Counted from the stretch's first letter, positions 1 through 7,809 are shown. The stretch: DNA of 64,000 nt from Streptomyces sp. A3M-1-3 (GCF_024213665.1 NZ_JANAVP010000037.1:1-64000), one strand, 5' to 3'. The notes: generated from the sequence alone by a model not told the origin. Numbers and translations: made by a program.

Positions 1-177
1 CGCGTCGGCCGGAACCTCCTTGGCGGACTCCGGGAACCGGGCCTCCACCTCGAAGAACTTCAGCAGCATCGCAAAGCCCAGCCTGTTCGCCCCGGACTTG
101 TTCCGCAGCTTCGCCGTGTCGTCTTCGAGCAGTGTCCAGACCTCGATGAGCTCTTCTGCTTCCCAGTCTTGCTGCAC
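1..177 (-). CDS. Tn3-family transposase (DUF4158 N-terminal part), truncated by window edge
   Basis: The first 59 codons of a large transposase run off the left edge. The start is the GTG at 177, because a GAAGGAG box lies five bases upstream; a GTG two codons earlier overlaps that box. Visible motifs are QQDWEAEELI, then NKSGANRLGFAMLLKFFE and ARFPES, the typical N-terminal signature of Tn3-family transposases (about 1000 aa), which cut and join at 38-bp inverted repeats. No resolvase or convincing terminal repeat was found between here and 407. The family call is firm from the motif order; whether the element is intact cannot be seen. Confidence 0.85.
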   Translation of the reverse strand, partial: MQQDWEAEELIEVWTLLEDDTAKLRNKSGANRLGFAMLLKFFEVEARFPESAKEVPADA

Positions 178-350
178 CTGCACTCCTTCGACCAGCCAGT
201 TGGATCACCACATCGTGACGACCAGCCCGTAGAAGCGGAACGAGGGAATCCAAAACGACGTCAGATGGTTACTCAGCGTTACCTGTCGGGTGGCGGCAGC
301 TATACGAGAACTGGGCCGTCTCTCAGAACTACTCATTTATGAGAATCACC

Positions 351-372
351 GTGCGTGACGGCCGTCACGCAC
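351..372. repeat. 22-bp perfect palindrome downstream of the guanidine hydrolase-like gene
   Basis: Two 11-base arms (351-361 and 362-372, GTGCGTGACGG and its complement) meet without a spacer, 35 bases beyond the stop codon of the ureohydrolase gene. A shorter imperfect palindrome (CTCAT-TT-ATGAG, 332-343) lies beside it. It could fold as a terminator hairpin, but there is no T tract, so a protein-binding site is equally possible. Confidence 0.5.
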
Positions 373-407
373 AGCTACATGTCTGTTCGCCGCAGCTGCA
401 CCTCCGA

Positions 408-1661
408 TCAGGTGTCGCCGAGGCCGGCAGCACGGTCGCGTTCGGTCTCGGCTCGTGCGCGTTCCTCTGCCGTGAGCCGAGTGCCGAGGTATCCGTTTTC
501 GACGAGCGTGGCGAGGGTGTCCATGATGACTCGGGCACCGAGCTGAGACGTGGTGTCGGCAACATCGTAGGGCGGGGAGATCTCGACAAGGTCCATGCCG
601 ACCAGCCCCTCCTGGGCAACCATGCGCACGGCTTTGAGCGCTTCGCGCGGCGACATGCCGCCGGGCTCAGGTGTGCCGGTTCCGGGGGCGTAGCCAGGGT
701 CGACGACGTCGATGTCGAAGGAGAGGTAGACGGCATCGGCGTCTTTCCAGGCGATCTCCAGTGCGATCTCCATAGCGTGGTCGATTCCGAGCTCCTCGAC
801 GTCGAACATGCTGATGACCGTGGTATCGCGCTCTGCGGCGACCTGGACGCCGGAGTGGTTGCCGATCCAGCCGCCGATGCCGATCTGGACCAGGTTCGAC
901 GGTGGCACGTTCGGCAGGTCAGTGGCGTGGGACCAGTGGGTGGTGTGCATCCGCTCGTCCATCGTCGTGATGGCTGTGTCGATGTGCCGGTCGAAGTGGA
1001 CGATGCCCAGTCGGCCCTCGATGTGCTGGGCGAGGGCCTTGGCGTCGGGATATCCGATGCTGTGATCGCCTCCGATGATCACAGGGAATGCACCCGCGTC
1101 GAGGATATGGGACACGCCGAGGCTGACCTGGTCGAAGGTCTTCTCGATGTTGGCGGGGATGACGAAGATGTCCCCGGCGTCGCCGATGGCGATCTCTTCA
1201 AGCAGGTCCATGCCGAGGTCGGGGCTGTAGGAGTCGTAGAGGGCCGAGATGCGGCGGACGGCCTGCGGGCCGAAGCGGGCTCCGGACCGGTAGGTGGTGC
1301 CCATATCGAACGGTGCCCCCACCACGGCGACGTTGTAACGCCCGATATCGCGGATGTTCTCCACGTAGGGGGACTTCAGGAAGGTGTTCATGCCCGCGAA
1401 CATCGGATCGAGAGCGCGGGAGAACAGCGAGATGTTGCGGTCATTGATCGACAGCGCCGCCTCAAGGCCAAGATCCAGGCTCCGCTCGATGAGTTTACGG
1501 CGTTTCACCTCGGGCACGTCCTGCAACCGCCGCCTGGCACGCATCCCGGACAGGCTCTTGCGCACCGACTCGGAGTTCTCGCCCTCCATCGCTGGTTTCG
1601 GGGGATTGGGGCGCATCGGATTGCGGTGATGACGCTCGTTGCGCGGAGTATTGCCAGCCAT
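408..1661 (-). CDS. Ureohydrolase (arginase/agmatinase superfamily), guanidine hydrolase (GdmH)-like
   Basis: A 417-aa cytoplasmic metal-dependent hydrolase. The start is the ATG at 1661, preceded by GGAAGGA; the frame stays open to 1766 but without a ribosome site. Metal and fold motifs are all present: GGDHSIGYP (about 197-205), HFDRHID (about 222-228) and SFDIDVVDPGYAPGTG followed by EPGG (about 314-335). Classical arginases and agmatinases carry DAHxD at the second motif. The FDRH variant, the MDERMHT segment after it and the VEISPPYD block match the cyanobacterial Ni-dependent guanidine hydrolase group. The expected reaction is guanidine plus water giving urea and ammonia. No nickel chaperone genes lie nearby. 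Guanidinobutyrase or agmatinase activity is the alternative. Confidence 0.85.
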   Translation of the reverse strand: MAGNTPRNERHHRNPMRPNPPKPAMEGENSESVRKSLSGMRARRRLQDVPEVKRRKLIERSLDLGLEAALSINDRNISLFSRALDPMFAGMNTFLKSPYVENIRDIGRYNVAVVGAPFDMGTTYRSGARFGPQAVRRISALYDSYSPDLGMDLLEEIAIGDAGDIFVIPANIEKTFDQVSLGVSHILDAGAFPVIIGGDHSIGYPDAKALAQHIEGRLGIVHFDRHIDTAITTMDERMHTTHWSHATDLPNVPPSNLVQIGIGGWIGNHSGVQVAAERDTTVISMFDVEELGIDHAMEIALEIAWKDADAVYLSFDIDVVDPGYAPGTGTPEPGGMSPREALKAVRMVAQEGLVGMDLVEISPPYDVADTTSQLGARVIMDTLATLVENGYLGTRLTAEERARAETERDRAAGLGDT

Positions 1662-1847
1662 GTCGACGTCCTTCCGGAAGGCACGAGTGCCCCAACGGGG
1701 ACCAACCATGACCGTGAACCCTGGCCGCGCCCACGTGGACACATCGCCTGCAAACTGCGGCCTCACACCATCTCTATGGTGCTCTCAGAAGTGTTTGGCT
1801 GCTACCGGGCCAAACTGCGTTACCAGGCCGCCGCTGTCGAAGGGCCC

Positions 1848-1905
1848 TGCCCTGCTTCCGGCCGATGCCGAGGAAGGGCGTCCCGCCGCGGCCGGAAGCA
1901 GGGCA
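1848..1905. repeat. Long perfect inverted repeat (16-bp arms, 26-base spacer)
   Basis: Arms 1848-1863 (TGCCCTGCTTCCGGCC) and 1890-1905 are exact complements. The site lies between the 5' end of the guanidine hydrolase-like gene and the 3' end of the GH15 fragment (stop at 1999), so it may be the terminator of the GH15 gene. The rest of 1662-1998 shows no coding signal. A smaller hairpin (CACCAT-AGAG-ATGGTG) lies near 1768-1783. Confidence 0.6.
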
Positions 1906-1998
1906 CCAAGGGTGTCGAGAAGGCACCGCTTCACGTCCACCGTCCACGACGTGCGTGCGACCACCAATCCCCCTACAAGATGGGCGCGCCGCCGCAGG

Positions 1999-2292
1999 TC
2001 AGCGCGCGAGCCACCTCTCTCCAGGGAAGGCACCGACGGCGCCGACGCCGTGGTCGAGCTGGTAGTCGAGGTTCATCGCCGCGGTGATGAGCGCGAGGTG
2101 GCTGAACGCCTGTGGGAAGTTGCCCAGTTGCTCCCCCGTCGGGCCGATCTCCTCGGCATACAGGCCCAGGTGGTTGCCGTAGGTGAGCATCTTCTCGAAG
2201 GTCAGCCGAGCTTCGTCCAGCCGACCCGAGCGGGCCAGAGCGTCGACGTACCAGAACGTGCACATCGAGAAGGTGCCCTCCTCACCGCGCAG
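1999..2292 (-). pseudogene. GH15-type glycosidase (trehalase/glucoamylase-like), C-terminal fragment
   Basis: Only about 97 residues of the C-terminal end remain, including GEEGTF, FWYVDALARSGRLDEAR and EEIGPTGEQLGNFPQAFSHLAL, hallmark segments of the actinobacterial GH15 alpha,alpha-barrel family (about 600 aa). The catalytic base region lies in this tail, but more than 80 percent of the protein, including the start, is gone. Homology stops abruptly near 2292, where an unrelated plus-strand gene, itself lacking its 5' end, begins. This is a deletion scar and not a working gene. Confidence 0.85.
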
Positions 2293-2345
2293 GCCGCTCA
2301 CGCAAGACGAAGATCAAGAAGAGGAGGACCTACTACACCGCCGTT

Positions 2346-2936
2346 GTGGAGGGCCATGCCAACTGGGACGCCAAGGCCAACGTGGACTACGACAACAAGC
2401 TGGCCGCCAACGTCGAAGTCGCCGTCTCCTCCGGCAGCAACTGGAAGATCCAAGGCTCTGTCAACCTCGGCTCTTCCACCGGCCATTCCACCGGCTACAC
2501 CAACAGGGGCCCGTACTTCGCCAAGCAGTGGCGCGTGCCGATCGAATACAAAATGGTCAGGGTAACCTGGATTTGCGGCCCCGGGGTCGCTGTGCACTAT
2601 GAGATCATCGCGGGTAAATACGACGCGTCAAATGGAAGGGCGACGGGGCTCTACGGCAAGGACGTCAGGCACAAGGACGGCTACAGCGCTTACATAAAGT
2701 CGCCAGTGAAGAACCGCGCCTACGTCACGGCCGGTAGCTACTTCCAGATCTCCAAGGGGCGCAGCGTCAAGTGGTCCGCAGCCGTCACCGCCTACGGCAT
2801 CTCCCTTGGCGCCTCCACCCAATACGACCGCGAGCACAAGCAGCGCATCACAGCCGGAACCCAGAACGCGAGGCACGACATCTGGGGCCATAAGGGTCCC
2901 GTTTCGGAGAAGCCCGGTGTCTTCTACTCCTACTAG
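2346..2936 (+). CDS. Hypothetical protein, probably 5'-truncated
   Basis: A 196-aa frame from a GTG at 2346. The same frame is open upstream through a basic stretch (KTKIKKRRTYYTA, from about 2304) up to the junction with the GH15 fragment, and no ribosome site serves the GTG, so the native N-terminus was probably lost in the rearrangement. The residue pattern is rich in Tyr, Asn, Ser and Lys and alternates like a beta-sandwich or a secreted structural protein (NVEVAVSSGSNWKIQGSVN; QISKGRSVKWSAAV). I do not recognise a family. It overlaps the following lipoprotein gene by 20 bases, suggesting they were once co-translated. Confidence 0.6.
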   Translation: MEGHANWDAKANVDYDNKLAANVEVAVSSGSNWKIQGSVNLGSSTGHSTGYTNRGPYFAKQWRVPIEYKMVRVTWICGPGVAVHYEIIAGKYDASNGRATGLYGKDVRHKDGYSAYIKSPVKNRAYVTAGSYFQISKGRSVKWSAAVTAYGISLGASTQYDREHKQRITAGTQNARHDIWGHKGPVSEKPGVFYSY

Positions 2937-3456
2937 GGTCGCCGCACTACTGGCCATGGTCCTGCTGGCCGCCTGCACCTCCGAAGGAGGGCAGGCGGCC
3001 CCCGCCAAGGGCCAAGCCCTCGCAGGCGGTCAGCAATCGAACGGAGTGGTCGGCAGCGAGCACGCCAAAGTCGGCCAGACCTGGTGGTTCGCCCTGCCCG
3101 TGCCGTACAACACGTCCAGCAGTCCCATCGAGATCACCAACGTCGAACTGGTCGACGTACCCAAGGGAATCACCGTGCTCGACTATGGCGCCTACTCCAG
3201 CGAGGACACCGAGGGCGTCGCCCTGCTTGTCGTTGAAGGGGACAAATACACGCCGCGCTTCCACAAGCTCAAGAATCACGCCGCTGACGGAGTGGTGGTC
3301 CCGGCCGGCAAAGAGAGCGACATCTACTACCTGGCCAAGATGAAGATCATCGATCCCCCGAAGGGCGCCGCCCGCTACTGCCGGTTCGACTACCGGCAAG
3401 CAGGCAAGGAATACACTCAGACGCTGGACTGCGAAGTCGAGCTGACAACCGAATAG
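2917..3456 (+). CDS. Putative lipoprotein
   Basis: A 179-aa exported protein. The GTG start at 2917 has GGAG seven bases upstream and overlaps the end of the preceding gene. The N-terminus is a lipoprotein signal: a short hydrophobic stretch ending in LLAAC, with Cys at residue 19, then a Gly/Ala/Gln-rich linker. The rest (TWWFALPVPYN; IEITNVELVDVPKGI; CRFDYRQAGKEY) alternates like a beta-sandwich, and two Cys late in the protein could form a disulfide. It is conserved-looking but of unknown function. Genetic linkage with the upstream gene suggests a common envelope role. Confidence 0.75.
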   Translation: MSSTPTRVAALLAMVLLAACTSEGGQAAPAKGQALAGGQQSNGVVGSEHAKVGQTWWFALPVPYNTSSSPIEITNVELVDVPKGITVLDYGAYSSEDTEGVALLVVEGDKYTPRFHKLKNHAADGVVVPAGKESDIYYLAKMKIIDPPKGAARYCRFDYRQAGKEYTQTLDCEVELTTE

Positions 3457-3678
3457 TCGAGAGACCTGTGGCGAACTCTCGTCCATCACAAGTCCTCGTC
3501 CTGACGACCCCGATCCCCTCGCAGCAGCATGCGGCCGCGAGGGGATCGGCCTCTCCTGCACGGATCGGGCATCGCTTCCGTTCTCGCCACGGAGTGGATG
3601 CGCAACGGCCTCACCGCATGCCTCCTGGTTGACATCGGCAGTCCGCTGACCCGCGGCTGAGTCACGGGGCGGGGAACA

Positions 3679-3912
3679 TCAGAACAGGGCGATCGGCTCG
3701 GCCACCGGGGCCACCGCGGCGGTCTCGGGCAACTCGTCCTGGTACGCAGTGGCGTCAACCGCGGGCACCCGCGCCATGCTGCCCGCGCACAGCACCAGGG
3801 CACGGCGATTGCGCTTGTGGTCGTGCACGGACACCATGCCGAGCGCGCTCGTCGGCGCGCCGGCGTAGATGCCGCCGCACACCGGACACTCCACCCGCGG
3901 ATACCTCGCCAT
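3679..3912 (-). CDS. Small zinc-ribbon-like protein
   Basis: A 77-aa protein begun at the ATG at 3912, because the sequence MARYPRVECPVCGG puts a CPVC knuckle near the N-terminus, with AGGAAG just upstream. HDHK and a later Cys (LCAGS) could complete a metal site. The C-terminal third is Ala/Pro/Glu-rich and probably disordered. Such small zinc proteins are common in Streptomyces plasmids and integrated elements, in line with the neighbouring antitoxin-like gene. No function can be assigned. It is convergent with the lipoprotein gene and 222 bases from it; nothing coding was seen in that gap. Confidence 0.6.
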   Translation of the reverse strand: MARYPRVECPVCGGIYAGAPTSALGMVSVHDHKRNRRALVLCAGSMARVPAVDATAYQDELPETAAVAPVAEPIALF

Positions 3913-4042
3913 GCTTCCTAGTCTCGTACAGAGCGGTGACACCCGTCAGGGCGTGGACAGACTCGGGACCGGCCGCTCACTCACCGGGTTCGGACTCGGC
4001 GGCGAAATGGACGCTGTGGCACCGGACTTGTGGCGGTGTCGA

Positions 4043-4642
4043 CTACGTGGCGGCGTCCGGTTCGCCGGGCATCCACACGGCGGTGTCGTCGTACTCGGCG
4101 CGGGCCAGGGTGTTGCCCGCGGCGTCGAGCAGGTGCAGCACGTTGTTCGCGGCCTGGTCCTGCCAGTCGTAGCGGTGCCGGGCGGTGTTGCGGAAGCGGG
4201 TGCTGTCGGGGCTGGGCCGGCGGGGGTCGTCCTCGTACCACGCCTCGACCATCCACGACTTGAAGTCCGGCCGCAGCTGTGCCACCAGGTCGCGCAGCTC
4301 GCGGCGCGGCCGTGGGACCTGGTCGGCCTCGCGCAGGTACAGCGGGTCGTCACTGGAGGGGTGGTTCTGGTAGCGGATCACGGCGGCAACGGGGTGGACG
4401 AGTTCGCTCTCCCACGCCTCGCGCCGCTGGCGTCGTTGGTCGGCGACGGCCCGGCGGGCGGTCTGCGCGGCCTCGTCGCGCCGGTGGTCCTCCCACAGCT
4501 CGGCGGCTTCGGGCGGAAGCAGCACCGCGAGCGGGCGGCCGTGCCGGGTGATGACCGTGCCCTCGCCACGGGTGGCGGCTGCCAGCAGCTCCGTCAGATG
4601 TGCCCGCGTCTCGCGGACTCCGCTCTCCTGCACGGGAGTCAT
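4043..4642 (-). CDS. Phd/YefM-type antitoxin domain protein with long C-terminal extension
   Basis: A 199-aa protein from the ATG at 4642. Residues 5-45 (VRETRAHLTELLAAAT, GTVITRHGRPLAVLLPP) fit the Phd/YefM fold, which binds operator DNA and neutralises a type II toxin. The C-terminal 150 residues are charged (RRDEAAQTARRAVADQRRQ) and end in a Trp-rich region (KSWMVEAWYEDD), unlike ordinary 80-90 aa antitoxins. No Doc-, YoeB- or PIN-like toxin gene lies on either side. A perfect TGTGTACACA palindrome touches the start codon, so the transcript may be leaderless and autoregulated. It may be a DNA-binding regulator of an integrated element. Confidence 0.7.
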   Translation of the reverse strand: MTPVQESGVRETRAHLTELLAAATRGEGTVITRHGRPLAVLLPPEAAELWEDHRRDEAAQTARRAVADQRRQRREAWESELVHPVAAVIRYQNHPSSDDPLYLREADQVPRPRRELRDLVAQLRPDFKSWMVEAWYEDDPRRPSPDSTRFRNTARHRYDWQDQAANNVLHLLDAAGNTLARAEYDDTAVWMPGEPDAAT

Positions 4643-4652
4643 TGTGTACACA
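4643..4652. promoter_or_regulatory. TGTGTACACA palindrome abutting the antitoxin-like start codon
   Basis: A perfect 10-base palindrome ends one base before the ATG at 4642, leaving no room for a ribosome binding site. Phd-like proteins repress their own promoters through such short palindromes, so this is a candidate operator, inferred from position and symmetry only. Confidence 0.4.
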
Positions 4653-4769
4653 TCTCGGCGGGCGGAACCGCCGCTACTGTGCAATCCGGGAGCGATACGG
4701 CGGCCGAGAAGCCAACGCCAAGCGGTTGCTACTCGTCCGCCGACTCCTGCGGGAGGTGGCGGGCCGCTG

Positions 4770-5228
4770 TCAGTGGCCGAACGCGTCTCGGCACAGTGCG
4801 GTCACGTCGGGCGCTGCCACACCATCGGACGCGGCGCACACGCTCCTCATGCCATAGGAGGGACGCGGCGGACTCGGCGGGGGCTGAGACCGGGATCGCT
4901 CGGGCTTCCGGCCTGGGGCCGGGGCCCGCCTGGGCGGGTCCGGTGGCACGTACCTCCGCCGCGGCGGTGATGCCGACCGGTCATCGCTCGGCCGGTGGGG
5001 CGCGACGGGCCTGGCCGCCTTCTGCTTCCTCGGCTTGGCGTCCGGCCCGGTCGCGGCGAGTTCGTCCCGGGCCGGGGGCTGCACGGGGGCCCACTCGACC
5101 GGTGCAGGCGACGGGTGCCCCGCCGGTGCCAGGCTCGGCGCCGGGGGTCGCACCGACGGGGCCACGGACATGCATCCCGTCGCGCCCAACGCGACAACGA
5201 GGAGGAGGGGCACGATCCGACGGTGCAT
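4770..5228 (-). CDS. Proline-rich lipoprotein
   Basis: A 152-aa protein starting at the ATG at 5228 (MHRRIVPLLLVVALGATGC). The lipobox GATGC places the lipidated Cys at residue 19. A long Pro/Ala/Arg-rich spacer follows (residues 20-125), then a small Cys-pair module (SVCAAS ... ALCRDAFG) near the C-terminus, as seen in many Streptomyces wall-spanning lipoproteins of unknown function. The spacer could reach through the peptidoglycan. It lies downstream of the two plasmid-like genes on the same strand, and its stop overlaps no neighbour. Function unknown. Confidence 0.65.
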   Translation of the reverse strand: MHRRIVPLLLVVALGATGCMSVAPSVRPPAPSLAPAGHPSPAPVEWAPVQPPARDELAATGPDAKPRKQKAARPVAPHRPSDDRSASPPRRRYVPPDPPRRAPAPGRKPERSRSQPPPSPPRPSYGMRSVCAASDGVAAPDVTALCRDAFGH

Positions 5229-5350
5229 GTGCCCACCCTGGCGCACGTCGCCGGCAGCCCGGGGTGGGCACGCGGCTGAACCACCGGCACGAGTGACTGT
5301 GCAGCCTGCCGGGGGTCGCCTCTTGCCCGTGGCCAGTCCGTGGGCAGCGG

Positions 5351-6040
5351 TCATTCCTGCCCCCGGCCCAGGTACTTCTGCAGACGACCGGCAATGCGGT
5401 CCCGGCGGTCTCGCACCTCCTGCTCCTGCTCAACGGCACGCTGCTCGGGTCGACGTCCGTGCCTCTCCTCGCGGGCCCTGGCCAGCGCCGCGGCGCGGCC
5501 CTCGTCGACGGCTCGGCGCTTCTCCACTGGTCCAGCCTCGACCTGCTCGGCCTCACGCCATTCCGGGACGTGGATGCCCCAACGGGCGTAGAGGGCCGCA
5601 CGCTCCGCCGCGGCGGCCGCTCGCGCCGCATCCTGCTCGGCGAGCCGCCGCGCGCGTTCGGTGGCGGCCACCGCGGTCGTGCCGGGCTGCGGTTCGCCGG
5701 CGCGACGGTCGGCCTCCGCCCGCAAGCGGGCCAACTGCTCTGCGTCGGCCTCATCCCACGCACTTGCCAGGGCCGACACCCGAACCTGCGGAGCCGGCCG
5801 GTACCCGTGGGCGTCCTGGCGACGGTTGATCAGCCGCCACAGCCGCCACCCGGCCAACCGGCCCAGGTCGTCGACGTCCGCAATGTTGCTGGTCAGCGTT
5901 TCGAACACCTCGGCCGGCGTGGAGCGGCGCAAAGCGACGGCGATCGTCCGGACAAGGTCCGACCAGACCTGACGCGCACCAGCTGTCGAGCCGCTGTGCC
6001 ACTGCCCAAGCTCGTCCCAGTGCCCCGAACGGAGAATCAC
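5351..6040 (-). CDS. Hypothetical protein, coiled-coil, plasmid/ICE-type
   Basis: A 229-aa protein whose GTG start at 6040 shares its first base with the last base of the upstream stop (TAGTG), so the two genes are translationally coupled. The N-terminal 90 residues look globular (VWSDLVRTIAVALRR; DDLGRLAGWRLWRLINRR). From about residue 95 onward it is a long Glu/Arg/Ala-rich helix (LARLRAEADRR; ERARRLAEQDAARAA) likely to form a coiled coil. Proteins of this composition accompany replication or regulatory genes on actinomycete plasmids. No catalytic motif is visible and no family is recognised. Confidence 0.65.
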   Translation of the reverse strand: MILRSGHWDELGQWHSGSTAGARQVWSDLVRTIAVALRRSTPAEVFETLTSNIADVDDLGRLAGWRLWRLINRRQDAHGYRPAPQVRVSALASAWDEADAEQLARLRAEADRRAGEPQPGTTAVAATERARRLAEQDAARAAAAAERAALYARWGIHVPEWREAEQVEAGPVEKRRAVDEGRAAALARAREERHGRRPEQRAVEQEQEVRDRRDRIAGRLQKYLGRGQE

Positions 6041-6879
6041 TACCCGATGGCCGTCGCGTATAGAGGGGACGTTTCAGGTCCCCCCGAGAATCGGGCAGCG
6101 AAGCGGTCGGAAGCGTTCGACGGGGCCACCGCCATGGACGCCAGGGCAGGCCGGTCCGCCTCGTCCAGCCGCACGGCGCTGGACCTGATCTCGGCAGCCA
6201 CAGCAGCGGCCTGACTGTCCGCCGGGTGCTGCCAGCGTGGCGCCCGGTTGAGTTCTGCAGACGTCCGGCTGTCCAGCTCGACGGCCATCGGCTCGTAGGC
6301 GAGCGTGAACGCGTCGGCCTCGGCGCTGAGCCGTCCGTACCGCGCGTCTTCGTGGCGGTCCTCTCCCGCCGGCAGATCCCAGACGTGGAGCGCGCGGGCC
6401 AGGTCCTCGGGGAGGTCGTGCGGGATCGCGTCCGCGGTCAGCACGAGGGCGTACGCCGCCTTGCGGCCCGGGGCCGGCTTCACCCGCTGCTCGGCCAGGC
6501 CGCGCCGCATCAACCGCTTGAGGTCAACCCAGAACGTCCCCTCGGCCAGGCCGTGCACGGCGGCGTAGCGCTCGGCGAGCGCCATGCCGCCGTCCGCGTC
6601 GTGATAGCCGCGGCGGCCGATGATCAACCCTGACCGGGCACCGATCCGCTGGTAGGAGAGAAACCGGCACATCCGCCGTTCCTCCTCGGGCAGCAGCCCG
6701 CGCACATGGGAAAGCGCAACCACCCGATACCAAAGCGTGCGGTTGACCTGGGGAAACCGCAGCACCGTCGGGGCGGCGGGGCTGTGGCCGGAAGATTGTT
6801 GAAAGCGGGATGAAATGGGCTGGTTGGATGCGGCGGCGTCATCGACAAGTGGACCAATAGACACACCGGTTGCAGGCAA
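6040..6879 (-). CDS. Hypothetical protein, possible winged-helix replication/regulatory protein
   Basis: A frame of 279 codons beginning at TTG (6879). A GTG at 6864 is an alternative, and neither has a clear ribosome site, so the first 40 residues are uncertain. The core (LPEEERRMCRFLSYQRIGARSGLIIGRR; GTFWVDLKRLMRRGLAEQR; GRKAAYALVLTA) has the spacing of a winged-helix domain followed by a helical tail. It forms a two-gene unit with the downstream coiled-coil gene through a one-base overlap. This composition is typical of genes next to plasmid or integrative-element control regions. Its DNA-binding role is an inference. Confidence 0.6.
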   Translation of the reverse strand: MPATGVSIGPLVDDAAASNQPISSRFQQSSGHSPAAPTVLRFPQVNRTLWYRVVALSHVRGLLPEEERRMCRFLSYQRIGARSGLIIGRRGYHDADGGMALAERYAAVHGLAEGTFWVDLKRLMRRGLAEQRVKPAPGRKAAYALVLTADAIPHDLPEDLARALHVWDLPAGEDRHEDARYGRLSAEADAFTLAYEPMAVELDSRTSAELNRAPRWQHPADSQAAAVAAEIRSSAVRLDEADRPALASMAVAPSNASDRFAARFSGGPETSPLYATAIG

Positions 6880-7119
6880 GCCGGTGCCGCCACCGCGGCT
6901 CGCTGCTACGATGGCAACGCTCCTCGGTGCTATGAGGACGCACGAAGGCCCCCGCTCGTCGGCCTAGGAAACCGGCACTGGCGGCGGCTGAGTGCTTTTT
7001 CTGTGGACCCGGAGTCTCAGCGGTTGGATGGCGATCCGGTAGGGCTGAGACCCGGGGCGGCTTGCGCAGAACCAGTCCGGTTAGGAAGTCCGGAACGAGT
7101 TCACGCAGTTTGGGGCCGG
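6880..7119. other. Non-coding stretch upstream of the plasmid-like pair
   Basis: No frame here has plausible coding character. The segment carries short repeats such as GCCCCCGCTCGTCGGCC and probably holds the promoter for the pair of minus-strand genes ending at 6879. No clear -35/-10 pair was found. Confidence 0.35.
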
Positions 7120-7335
7120 GGCACCGGTTTCCCGATCATCCCCGTCGCCACCGCGGTGCTGTCCGACAACAAGCTGCTCGCCTGGTCTGCGTACGCCCCC
7201 AACCGTTTCGGCAGCAGCAACGGACACATGCGGATCAGCAACACGGGCACGACATGTTCTGCCCGGCATCGCGATCCTCACCGACGGCCGGGTCCTCGTC
7301 ACGGGCGGCAGCGACGCCGAACGCGCCCGGAGCGC
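7120..7335 (+). pseudogene. Galactose-oxidase/kelch-like (copper radical oxidase) remnant
   Basis: Three consecutive reading frames together spell a protein segment typical of bacterial galactose-oxidase-like kelch proteins: IIPVATAVLSDNKLLAWSAYAP in one frame, then GHDMFCP in the next, then GIAILTDGRVLVTGGSDAE in the third. At least two frameshifts (near 7250 and 7270) separate them. In Streptomyces such proteins (GlxA-like) are extracellular copper oxidases of about 650 aa; only about 70 residues survive here. It is flanked on the right by another gene remnant, so this is a decayed region. Confidence 0.6.
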
Positions 7336-7429
7336 TCGGAGCCAGCCATCGCCGCGCTGTTCGGCGGCGATCCAGCGGTGGGCCCGCGCGCCGACAGCCG
7401 GTCCACGGCCTGCACGACGGTGTCGCACG

Positions 7430-7504
7430 CTGTCCCAGGCGGCCGACGCCCACCGCGCGATCGAGGCCCGCTCGGTTGCGGGTAAGGCCCTGCTCATCCC
7501 GTGA
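7430..7504 (+). pseudogene. Quinone oxidoreductase/zinc-type dehydrogenase, C-terminal tail
   Basis: The last 20 or so codons of an MDR-family NAD(P)H:quinone oxidoreductase remain (ADAHRAIEARSVAGKALLIP, then TGA at 7502-7504). This tail motif, with AHRA and GK(A/V)LL, is nearly invariant in the family. Nothing else of the gene can be found upstream. It is a fragment only. Confidence 0.5.
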
Positions 7505-7809
7505 TCGGCGAGGGTATGCGCCCCGCGCTGCCTGGGACGGCTGCCAGGTGGGACCGCGGTCGCGGTTCAAGCCCGGGGACGGGCCCTTCTTCACATCCCG
7601 CGCGCCCCTTCGCACGCGCTGGACGTGAGGCGGCAGGCGCGGTCTGCCCAGCGGTCGGTCTCCCCAGGACGGCGGGAAGCCGAGTACTCCCGCGGTGGCA
7701 GAGCCGCGTGTCGTACCGGAACCTTGCCGGCCCGCCGGGGTGCTTCAACAGTCGGATCCGAGCATCTCAGGTGACGGCGTTCTGACATCTCGCTTGCGCC
7801 TGGCGCCTC
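7505..7809. other. Non-coding stretch, no gene seen
   Basis: About 300 bases in which every open frame has the composition of a shadow. One segment (CGCGGTTCAAGCCCGG, about 7560) recalls a tRNA T-arm, but no acceptor or anticodon partner could be folded, so no tRNA is called. Confidence 0.4.

Noticed and set aside
305..345. Tn3-type terminal inverted repeat starting GGGCCGTCTCTCAGAA
   Set aside because: The orientation points away from the transposase gene and no second copy is available in the window.
1662..1766. Possible guanidine-I (ykkC) riboswitch upstream of the guanidine hydrolase-like gene (minus strand AGGGTTC ... GGTTGGTCC)
   Set aside because: The two blocks are reminiscent, but the GAGAG and ACACGG elements and the 3' GCCCGGG strand are missing. 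A covariance-model search (RF00442) would decide it.
339..2087. Long plus-strand open frame of 582 codons over the guanidine hydrolase-like gene
   Set aside because: It is the antisense shadow of a clearly conserved ureohydrolase; its composition is typical of reverse-frame high-GC sequence.
7545..7620. tRNA-like T-arm sequence near 7560 (CGCGGTTCAAGCCCGG)
   Set aside because: No acceptor stem, anticodon arm or CCA-end could be paired with it.
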